Shown piece by piece: positions 50,965 to 58,824 of a stretch of 64,000 nt of DNA. Position 1 is the stretch's first letter. Each line of letters starts with the position of its first letter. Made by a program: the position numbers and the translations under genes. Below the pieces are notes generated by a model. It was given only the letters and a program-made list of their open reading frames with translations, had not been told where the DNA came from and ran no database searches. Origin of the DNA: Acipenser ruthenus (lineage: Eukaryota; Chordata; Actinopteri; Acipenseriformes; Acipenseridae); NCBI RefSeq assembly GCF_902713425.1, contig NC_081218.1, positions 2,101,501 through 2,165,500 on the forward strand, read 5' to 3'.

Positions 50965-53900
50965 CTCTAGGTGCTGGATCCCTCCTTGCGCGAGCCCTTC
51001 TCCAACGTCACCCGCTGGTTCTGCACGTGTGTGCATCAGCCCCAGTTCAGTGCTGTACTGGGAGAGGTGAAGCTGTGCGAGAAGGCTGCCCAGTGCCAAG
51101 GTAACTCGGTGCACTAAATGCTACAAATTATGGCAATTTATTTTTAAAAAACAAAAGCACGGAAGACTGAATCATGATGGAAATTGTGTCTTCCATCATG
51201 ATTCAGTCTTCTGTGACCTTTTTTTTGAAAATCTAGTTTCCTAAATCTAAAGTAGCCTGCAGAACTTCAGCATCGGTCGATCGATCTGCTAATTCCAGAT
51301 GTGATTGTGCTTCACTTTGACCCTGTTTTACTGTGCAGGCTACAGATTTTGTTGAAATTGCAGCAAAGATCAAAAATCCAAGGCAATTCAAATGGTCACA
51401 CTCGAGTAAAAATGTGTCCACTTGAGCAGTTGCAGTGTGTACAGTAGTTTATCCCTCCCTCTAAACCCTGAAGTACAGCTATTGAAACTAGATGGGCGTT
51501 TCCTTACCCTGCAAATGGTGATTACGCTTCTAGAACTGCTAACAATATCAGTGTGTGCTTCATGGAGATTCTTTTAGTATGAGGACTTATTCCTAGAGTT
51601 TTATTGTAGTTCTGTATTTACCTGAGTTTAGCTGAGCACCTCCTTAATTTTTTTACAGTTAAAAAGGATGTAAAAACTCCAAAGAAAACTGAGCAGAAGA
51701 CCGAGGAGGAGGCAGATGCCACTGAAGAGGTGATGGCAGCAGAGCCCAAAGCTAAAGACCCCTTCGCTGCCCTGCCTCAGAGGTCTGCAAACTCTTTAAC
51801 CCTAAATTCAGTTTTCTTTACAGGGATGAAAATAAGGCTCTCGTTGCATAGCAGTTTGTTCCATTCCTGGTGTTTTGCTATGAGTTTTAAACACCTGAGC
51901 TTGTTACCTGTACACTGTGGCTAATCAAGATCTTATTAAAACCTGGAATTTGTGAGTTGCTATGCAATAGGAGTCTTATTTCCGTCCTTGCTTATAGATC
52001 AATTTCCAAGTCAGATTGAAAATCCATTTCTGTTTTTTGGGGACAAAGTAAAACACAAACCCAGTGAGGGTAGTGCTGACTTTCGCCGTCTGTGCTGTGC
52101 CTGCCTTTGGGGACCGTCTCGCGTCTTTCACTAGCACTGTAATTCACTCTGAGCTGCGTGCGTGTTTCTCAATGGTTGAACATGTGTCGGTGTGGTTTAT
52201 TGTGGAAAGTGTCCTCTGCGTGCCAAAACAGGAAACTCTGTTCCTTCCTGTATTGTAAACTCTTAGCCCAGTACAGTTAGGAGTGCAACTCAAAATAGAA
52301 GCAGGAGACTGAAAAACAGCCCAGAAATGCAAAGAACTTTGTAAGATAAAGCTGATTAACCAGGGAATTTTAAGGATGGGTCTAAAAGGTACTTAACTTT
52401 AAAAGCGAATTAACTTCTGGATTTACCTGGAGAAAGGAATTTGTTTAAGAATATATCCCAATGTGAAATGCTGTAGTAGCCATAGTTCTGTGTTTTAAAA
52501 TGAGAGCCAGCATTCTTCCATTGTTACTTTCAGTATATTGAAAACTACTATCCATGCTTTTATAAATGGGCTTACAATTACATCAACATATATAATTTCA
52601 AGGTTTCTTTTTGTATTGCTATGTAAAACCTGAACCTGAAATTCTGTGGACTAGGCAGTTTCAATCCACAGCTGCTGCCAAGCCTTTTGCATCACCCTAT
52701 AGAATTAATTAAACAAATTTTACTTCATAAAATCAAATGAAACTCGCTAAATAGTTACGTTAACATATTGAATTACACACTGCTTTTGTAGTTTTCCCCC
52801 CATATGCTTTAATGAAAAATGGACATTTTGAAATCAAACATTAAAATACTGTACTACTATTATGGCTTCCGGTAGACTTTTGCAATATAATTTTGTAGCT
52901 TTTTTTATTTGATTACATTATGTCAAATAAAATATCTAAATTGTTTTTTGATATCCATCTCTAATCTCATATCTTTAATGGTCTCAATCCTAAAATTCTA
53001 TGTGATGCATAGCTTTTGCATATAGCTGTATAATCCCTTGGGCTTGCTGTTTTTCTAACCTCTCCTCTCAATCTCTTGTTTGTTGTGGAGAAGCAACGCC
53101 TATCCTGTTTGCCTGCCAGCCTCCCTCCTGCTCTTTATTCCCAGCCTGCATATCTCTCTATTGCAGCCCCTTCGTTCTGGATGAGTTCAAGCGCCAGTAC
53201 TCCAATGAGGACCCCCAGACTGTAGCTCTGCCTCACTTCTGGGAACACTTTGACAGGGACGGCTGGTCTCTGTGGTACGCAGAGTATAAGTACCCCAATG
53301 AGCTCGGCGAAGTCTTTATGAGCAGCAACCTTATTGCAGGTGTGTACAGTGCAACACGGCAGCCAGGCACCTGTCTGATGGCGATTTGGGGTTTTTATTA
53401 GACAGCGTGTCGAGGTACTTAACATTATTTTACGCCATTAAAGTTTCTAAAATACTGCAAGTTACTTTTAATATATTACTGAATGTTGCAGGGAAGGAAA
53501 CAAAAATCCCATTGCATAGCAGTTTCATCCATTCCTGGTTTTATTATGAGTTCAAGACATGCCTGAGTTGGCTGCCTATACACTGTGGCTGATCAGGCTA
53601 ATTAAGACCTGGAATGGGGGAAAAACTGCTACACAATAGGAGTCTTATTTCCATTCCCGAGTCGGGAGTGTAACTTTTAATGCCAAACCATTGCTTCCAC
53701 TACTACTAGCGATCTGTATCTATTTCCATGCACTTTAATTACCAGCCTATTGGAGTACAAGTCTTCAGGTTTGGTGACGAGGGTGCATACACTAAAGCAG
53801 CCCTTCACAGCTAGCCAGTTACCACATACTGGAAAAGGCAAGATCGAGGGCTACAACAGTATAGATCGGACAATTGTTGCTTAAGGTGGGATTGCATTGC

Positions 53901-55309
53901 ATGTGAGAGAGTACTGCAGAACTCTGTTTACATTCATGCATGATTTCGGTGTGTGTGTTTTGCATAGAGGCAGGATGTCCGATCAGGCCAGGAATATATA
54001 TTTGAGCAGGGGTGGCCAACCCTGGTCCTGGAGAGCCATCATCAGTGGCTAAAGACCTGGGGGCCATCCCTGGTTTAGACAGTAGGTTATCGTAGAACTA
54101 ACCTAGTCGGATTGAAAAGAAAATGTCGCTCTTCAAATCTGTTCCGACCAGTATTATTCCTTGAGTCTGGAGGTCTTTTTAAATAGACTACTGGAAGAAA
54201 AAACAGTAACTTAACCAGTTCAGATTGCTATGTTGTGATTGAACCCTGATCTCCTGACCCTAGCTCCTCCGGTTACACGTCAGCTCATTTTTAAGTTAGC
54301 CCATTTGAACCAATGAGACAGCCAGTCAAGAATTAAGCCTTGCAGCATGACAGGATGTGTGTCATTGTGGTACATCGCCACGCCTCTGTGTGCGTGGTGG
54401 GATTTGGTGAATCCAGGATCTCCCCTAACCTCTTCTCCCCCTTCCCCCACTGGTGGGGGGTCTCCAGGCATGTTCCAGCGTCTCGAGCGACTGCGCAAGA
54501 ACGGCTTTGCCAGCATGGCTCTCTTTGGGAAAGACGGCGACAGCTCCATCTCTGGGGTCTGGCTCTTCAGAGGGCAGCAGCTGGCATTCGAGGTGGGTAC
54601 TAGCAAGTTCCCTAAAGCTAAGGGAACATGGAACCACTTTGTGGCTTGGAACTTGGTTTCAGGAGACCAGATTTCAGGCCACTGCACAGCACACCAGGGG
54701 AAGACTTCGGGTTTGATGCAGCAAAGTCACCTCAAACTAGGTCTTCGGGAACCAGGTTTCAAGCTATTATTCCTGAAAATGGTTTAGTGATTCCTCTGCT
54801 TTCACAGTGCTGGAGAATAACCTGGTTTGGGCCTCTTGAGTGAAATAGCCACAATAGAAATTCTGTTTATTTGAACAAGTACGATATATACAAGTAGGTT
54901 TTAAACAAATTAAACACCAGAGCTTTTACTTTCCTTGGTTCAAGCTCTGTAAATTTGGAACTGCACATTCTGTCTGATTGGAATGAATGCAAGAGGTTTT
55001 CCAGTTCCTATGGAATTGTGATTAGAGGGTTTTGAAGTTAAGACAGACTTGAGTTTGTTACCTGTACACTGTGGCAAATCAAGCTCATAGTAAAACCTGG
55101 AATAGGTGAAACTGCTATGCAAAAGGAGTCTTACCTTGCTTGTATTTCAGCTCTGTGATGACTGGAAGGTGGATTATGGCTCGTATTCCTGGAGGAAGCT
55201 GGACCCTGACAGCGAGGAGTGCAAGACCCTGGTGAAGGAGTACCTGTGCTGGGAGGGAGAGTTCAAACACGTGGGCAAGCCCTTCAACCAGGGCAAGATC
55301 TTCAAATAA
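43589..55309 (+). CDS. eef1g: EEF1G, translation elongation factor 1-gamma (whole gene, 10 coding exons)
   Basis: The spliced CDS is 1227 nt (408 residues), all introns GT-AG with consistent phases. Seen: GST-like N domain about 3-85 ([40 protein letters not shown]); GST-like C domain about 90-215 ([51 protein letters not shown]); a short charged linker about 216-245; the conserved EF1-gamma C-terminal domain about 246-408 ([71 protein letters not shown]). Known: the gamma subunit anchors the eEF1B exchange complex that recycles eEF1A. Human EEF1G is 437 residues; the roughly 29-residue deficit is in the Lys/Glu linker. Divergence elsewhere leaves open a second paralogue, but the frame is intact. 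Confidence 0.96.
44559..44717 (+). CDS. eef1g: eef1g coding exon 2
   Basis: Acceptor 'tcgtttgttttcag', donor 'gtagct'. It encodes [36 protein letters not shown] and [11 protein letters not shown]. Confidence 0.95.
44788..44950. mobile_element. fold-back MITE, eef1g intron 2
   Basis: Ends 'gggatggaattaagtttcca' and 'gagtcttatttccatcca', with the core 'gagcttgttactaatgta'. Same family as 10864-11017. Confidence 0.8.
45030..45285 (+). mobile_element. tRNA-derived SINE, copy 3
   Basis: Complete head ('gtgtggagtagcggttaggg'), B box 'gggttcaatcccag', body, and tail 'gtaagtcgccctggataagg' with AAATAA. The 'ataatgtgatatcttg' segment near its end is duplicated. It lies in eef1g intron 2. Confidence 0.9.
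45341..45404 (+). CDS. eef1g: eef1g coding exon 3
   Basis: Acceptor 'cacttttcag', donor 'gtaggt'. It encodes [20 protein letters not shown] and Y. A SINE ends about 55 bp before it. Confidence 0.95.
45542..45711. mobile_element. fold-back MITE, eef1g intron 3 (a)
   Basis: 'ggagataggactcctgttcc' at the left and 'ggatcataactgctgtgcag' at the right follow the family, with the core 'ttgattagcagcagtgtgtg'. The outer ends are degraded. Confidence 0.65.
46180..46216. repeat. CATA microsatellite
   Basis: About nine CATA units in eef1g intron 3. Confidence 0.95.
46896..46992. mobile_element. fold-back MITE, eef1g intron 3 (b, short)
   Basis: Both ends are present ('cagggatggaagtgactccc' and 'gagtcttctttccatccctg') but the interior is shortened to about 55 bp. 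Confidence 0.75.
47378..47540. mobile_element. fold-back MITE, eef1g intron 3 (c)
   Basis: The right end 'gtcttatttccatccctg' and core 'cttgattagccacagtgtac' are clear; the left end is degraded. Confidence 0.7.
47541..49375. other. eef1g intron 3, non-repetitive part
   Basis: No exon of another gene is recognised. A frame of 135 codons at 47576-47983 has no similarity I recognise and lies within the intron. A T run sits at about 48937-48953. Confidence 0.45.
49376..49518 (+). CDS. eef1g: eef1g coding exon 4
   Basis: Acceptor 'gtttctctacag', donor 'gtactg'. It encodes [20 protein letters not shown] and [18 protein letters not shown]. The upstream intron (45405-49375) is the longest in the gene. 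Confidence 0.95.
49822..49965 (+). CDS. eef1g: eef1g coding exon 5
   Basis: Acceptor 'ctttaacctgcag', donor 'gtgagt'. It encodes [20 protein letters not shown] and [20 protein letters not shown]. Confidence 0.95.
50432..50905. repeat. dispersed repeat ending in the eef1g exon 6 acceptor
   Basis: A roughly 470-bp block, 'aagaacataagaaagtttac' to 'tagcttgtaatctagctc', differs in texture from the surrounding intron and resembles an interspersed repeat common in fish genomes. I cannot name the family. It runs into the (TTTC)n tract at 50911-50962. Confidence 0.6.
50911..50962 (+). repeat. TTTC microsatellite next to the eef1g exon 6 splice site
   Basis: Thirteen TTTC-type units followed by 'tctctctag' form the whole polypyrimidine tract of the acceptor. 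Confidence 0.95.
50971..51100 (+). CDS. eef1g: eef1g coding exon 6
   Basis: The acceptor 'ttctctctag' is the end of a (TTTC)n tract, donor 'gtaact'. It encodes [20 protein letters not shown] and [18 protein letters not shown]. Confidence 0.95.
51158..51215 (+). repeat. perfect hairpin in eef1g intron 6
   Basis: Arm 51162-51182 is the exact reverse complement of 51191-51211 (21 of 21), with an 8-base loop 'attgtgtc'. The stem can extend by about four more pairs, one of them G-U. Confidence 0.95.
51659..51782 (+). CDS. eef1g: eef1g coding exon 7 (linker)
   Basis: Acceptor 'aatttttttacag', donor gtctgc. It encodes [20 protein letters not shown], then [16 protein letters not shown]. This exon holds the shortened charged linker. 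The donor gtctgc is weak compared with the other introns, and the phase fits exon 8. Confidence 0.9.
51821..51990. mobile_element. fold-back MITE, eef1g intron 7 (a)
   Basis: Nearly complete: 'cagggatgaaaataaggctc' and 'gagtcttatttccgtccttg', inner arms 'agcagtttgttccattcctg' and 'cctggaatttgtgagttgct'. It starts 38 bp after the exon 7 donor. Confidence 0.85.
52669..53028. mobile_element. Tc1/mariner-like MITE, copy g
   Basis: Ends 'cagctgctgccaagcctttt' and 'gcatagcttttgcatatagc', interior 'ttatggcttccggtagactt'. It occupies the middle of eef1g intron 7. Confidence 0.85.
53167..53339 (+). CDS. eef1g: eef1g coding exon 8
   Basis: Acceptor 'ctctattgcag', donor 'gtgtgt'. It encodes [40 protein letters not shown] and [12 protein letters not shown]. 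Confidence 0.95.
53489..53659. mobile_element. fold-back MITE, eef1g intron 8
   Basis: Ends 'cagggaaggaaacaaaaatc' and 'gagtcttatttccattcccg'; inner arms and core as in the other copies. Confidence 0.85.
54010..54075. mobile_element. fragment of the hAT-like MITE in eef1g intron 8
   Basis: 'ggccaaccctggtcctggag' followed by 'agccatcatcagtggctaaa' matches one end and the subterminal part of the family. Confidence 0.5.
54468..54592 (+). CDS. eef1g: eef1g coding exon 9
   Basis: Acceptor 'ggggggtctccag', donor 'gtgggt'. It encodes [20 protein letters not shown] and [17 protein letters not shown]. Confidence 0.95.
54610..54790 (+). repeat. dispersed repeat shared with 28617-28770
   Basis: 'taagggaacatggaaccact', 'cttggaacttggtttcagga', 'caggccactgcacagcacac', 'gggtttgatgcagcaaagtc'. 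It begins 18 bp after the exon 9 donor. Confidence 0.7.
55022..55136. mobile_element. fold-back MITE, eef1g intron 9 (right part)
   Basis: 'gagtttgttacctgtacact' core and 'aaacctggaataggtgaaac' to 'aaaaggagtctta' match the right half of the family. It ends about 15 bp before the exon 10 acceptor. Confidence 0.75.
55151..55309 (+). CDS. eef1g: eef1g coding exon 10 and stop
   Basis: Acceptor 'gcttgtatttcag'. It encodes [40 protein letters not shown] and KIFK, TAA at 55307-55309. An AATAAA overlaps the stop; a likelier polyadenylation signal is ATTAAA at 55715-55720. Confidence 0.95.
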   Translation, partial: LCDDWKVDYGSYSWRKLDPDSEECKTLVKEYLCWEGEFKHVGKPFNQGKIFK

Positions 55310-56212
55310 ATGCCCACAGCCAGCCATGGTGTTTAGAAAAGGGTGATCGTAGTCGATCAGTTTCTATTGTGCACTGTGAAAAATGTTTCTTTTGTGTTAT
55401 ATGCCTACAATTCTTTCTATTTTTGGTGAAACATAACTGTAAAATACGCTGTTGTGCAGGGTTTAAACCTGCATCTAGGTGAGACTAAATGTAATGTATT
55501 AAGTCTAAGGACATTGATGAAAGGATCATAATCAGGGACTTGCATGTACAGTAAGGTTCCATGTCGGTTTGAGTGTGGTTTGTGTAAAAAACGAATGCCT
55601 TGCTGTTTTACACTGATCTTCATGCCCTGCACCGAGAATGGTTGCAAGATTGTTTACAGACTTGCTCAATGCAGAATGAAACCAAAAGTCCCTTATCAGA
55701 AACATTCCTCCAGTATTAAATATTTGCACTGATTAAGTTAGCTTATTTTCCTATTCAAGCACTGCATGGCTGTCTACCTCAAAACAGAAGCTCTTAACCC
55801 ATGTTTCTTATGCCCTATTATAATGAACATGTCATAACATATGAAAGATGTTTACAAATAGTACCGCAGATGAATTAATAATTAAAAAATATATATATAA
55901 AATGTTTATCTGTCTTTATTCCTGTGAATACAGTTGTGTGCATGACCATGTGATTTGCTTGTTGTATTTAAGCTAGAATACACCGTGATTAGTATGGTGT
56001 CGGCTTTCAAGTCTGTCTGGCACTTCCAGCATCCTTTCTGCACTGCGTATTGCCGAGGTCGTCTTTCAGATAATCCCTTGCATGTTTTGTTTAGTGTAGT
56101 ACTGTTAAACTAGCTGGATTAATGTACATTTTACGGAGTTTGCAATCATTTGGAGTCCTTCTGGGATTGAGTTATCAATATTGTCACATGATTTTTAAAA
56201 TCATGTAAATCG
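55310..56212. other. eef1g 3' untranslated region and flank
   Basis: The eef1g transcript probably ends shortly after the ATTAAA at 55715-55720. No other gene is seen. Confidence 0.5.
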
Positions 56213-56965
56213 GTGTTTCCCAACCCTGGTCCTGGGGACCCCCTGTGTCTTCTGGTTTCCCAACTGAGCTCTCAATTAACTAGACCCTTCATTGAACTGA
56301 TCATATGCTTAATTAGACTGTGACAGGATGGACCGAGGTTTGAGACTCAGAGACAGTGTAAAGTTCAAAAATAAAGTTTTTAATTCACAAAAATCCAAAA
56401 TAAATAGGCACAAGGGCCAAACAAAAAGGTTTTAAACATAAAATACAAACACAAAACAAAACTTACAAAATAAAGCTTCCAGGCTGGGCGTTGCCTTCAC
56501 TGGAACCAAACAACAAACTGAAAACACAGCACACACAAAAACACTCTTGCTTCTTCTGGAACTCTCCTTCAACTCTCTCCCCTAGCCAGGGCCTCTCCCC
56601 TGGCTTTTATTCCCTGTGGCTGGAGCCCAATTATTCAATAATTGCCGATTAGTCAATTAGGGCTCCAGCCACATTCTCACATGTTTTCCTGGCAGGGAGG
56701 AATTTTAACCCCCTCCCTGCCAGTCCCAACATTGATCATAAAGACGGGGCAGTACCCCGTCACATAGACCTTTTTAAATTGTTTTCAGCTCTTTAAACAG
56801 TTGCAGATTTCAAGTTAGCTAGAACATCATTATTTTTTTATTTATTTTTTTAATCAACTCTTCAACTTTAACAGCTGTTAACAATTAATGGTCTAAGCAA
56901 ATTATCAGTTCAATTTAAACTTCAGTTCAAGAACTCGGAGTCACTGGGGATCTTGACACAGCAGC
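56213..56965. mobile_element. hAT-like MITE split by a solo LTR
   Basis: The left part 'gtttcccaaccctggtcctg' to 'catatgcttaattagac' and the right part from 'tagacctttttaaattg' to 'cggagtcactggggatc' are the two halves of one fold-back MITE. The solo LTR at 56319-56764 separates them. Confidence 0.75.
56319..56764 (-). mobile_element. solo LTR of an LTR retrotransposon (fossil)
   Basis: 446 bp beginning TG and ending CA, with short inverted ends (TGTGAC / GTCACA) and flanked by the identical 5-bp duplication 'tagac' (56314-56318, 56765-56769). On the minus strand there is a TATA-like 'gggaataaaagcc' and, further on, an A-rich polyadenylation-like region, giving the orientation. No internal coding part is present, as expected after recombination between two LTRs. 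The exact duplication suggests a moderate rather than ancient age. Family not assigned. Confidence 0.85.
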
Positions 56966-58767
56966 ATCACACACACGTGCAAATCCTTAACCAAATCAAT
57001 CAGCAGCTGTGGAATCAATAAGAATGGCTACAACAAGGAGGCTGTGCTTCCTGAAGAAGTTGGACACTGCTAAAAGGTAGGACACTTTAAGGCAAGGAGG
57101 GGAGGGGGGTGGAAACCTTTAAGAAATAGCTGTTGGATTCCCAGCCACACCTCCTGTACAGCAACTTGTCTGTTCTACCTGAACTATGAACTGGGAAGAT
57201 TTTCTGCATGTTCTATACTCTTGCAGAGGAAAGTGAATGTCAACCTTTTTATTTCTTTTTCCGTTATTTAAAGATCATATTTGCCTTAGGCTTGGGCTGG
57301 TGGGAGCACCCTTTCTCTTCGGGGTGCCTTGTGCCACATTGTGTAGTGTTTTTGGGTGCAGACATCAATACATACAGAGTGTAAAATCAGATCGTTTTGG
57401 AGTCAGAGGCCACACATTTTAACTTTCTGCCATTCCGATTGCGTCCCCTCTGCACAACACACTAAGCCTCAAGCAAGCCACGCTCGCCCCGGTTAAATCC
57501 GTCCTGTGTGAGACAATAGGGAATGGGTTTAACTGGGGGGGGGGGGGCTAACTGCTGAGTGCGGGGTTTGCTGATGCAGTCCATTCTCTTCACCCTCTCC
57601 CTCTGTCTCTTTCTCTCATGTGCCAGTTCAGTAAACCAGCAAGCGATTTCCCACGTTCGTTGTTTATCAGAAGAATTGCAGTTTTTTTTTTTTTTTTCTT
57701 TGGGTGTCGTGCGTTTGTCTGAAAGATGTGCGACTGTCTCAAAGGTCTCATCGGAGTGACCTGGTCACCCACGTCCGAAGATGCTGAGTGGAATACATGC
57801 TCTGTTGTTCATTCTGCTTAATTACCATTTGCCTTGCTTGCCACCTATTCCAGTAAAGAATTGCTTTGGAGGAGAGGAAACATATTGGGGTTGCACAGGT
57901 TTCAGCGCACATAGCTTCAGTGCAACACTAATATGCTTCCCCACCTCATTTGTACTGGGGGGGTAGGGGAATAAGCACATATAGGTGCTTGATGTGAGGT
58001 TACCATACAACTCCATGTACACTTGGATAGTTTTGGACAGTGCAGGCGTTTCAACTTGCATCTCCAAGCATTCTGGTACGTTCTACCTGTCTCGGGTACC
58101 TGTCACAGCAGGTTGATTCAATCCATGCTGTAAAAGGCTCCATTGAAATCAGGATACAAGTTACAAACTCAAAACTGATGGGGGGTGAAAAACAACTGTC
58201 TCCTTCTAAAGCCAGATATTAATGTGAACCTTTGCAGTGATGGATGTCTTGGGTATGCAGATAGCAGATCCTATATACCTTTTGTTTTCTCCTCTGAGCA
58301 CTTCCTTTTGTTTTGTATAGACGTTTCTATTCTTGGCGAGCTGTTTATGTCGTGAGAAACCTCCCCCCCCCCCCCCCCTCCCCTTCCCCCGTCTTCGTGT
58401 CTATTTACGAAGTCAAGGCCAATAAGCTCTCAAGACGAGCGTCTCGTTATGTTAATATTGTCTAAAGCTATTGTTCTTATGATACTGAGAAAGTTAGTCC
58501 GGAAATACTGGAAAGGAGAGGCACATCCAACTTTCACAGAATGGAAGCATCTAATGCTGTATGTATTACAGCTGGAGAGGCTCTACCAGACAGATAAAGG
58601 ACAATTACTTCTTCAAAATGTCCCATTTATAAACTAATTACAAATAGTTGTCATTGTGTCATTGAAGGAATGAGCTGTGGGTTTAGATTTATACATGTAC
58701 AATGGTAAAGCTATATATTTGAGAATATGTTTGTATTATAAGATTGCATGAATGTTATTTAAAAATG
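56966..58767. other. gene-free stretch downstream of eef1g
   Basis: No exon recognised. It contains a G run at about 57535-57547 and a C16 run at 58363-58378. Confidence 0.45.

Positions 58768-58817
<50 letters not shown>
58768..58817. repeat. AT microsatellite
   Basis: About 25 AT units. Confidence 0.95.
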
Positions 58818-58820
<3 letters not shown>

Positions 58821-58824
58821 TATT

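Noticed and set aside
57559-58222. Several 60-80 codon frames in the right gene-free region
   Set aside because: None has recognisable domains or joins by consistent splice phase to another exon.
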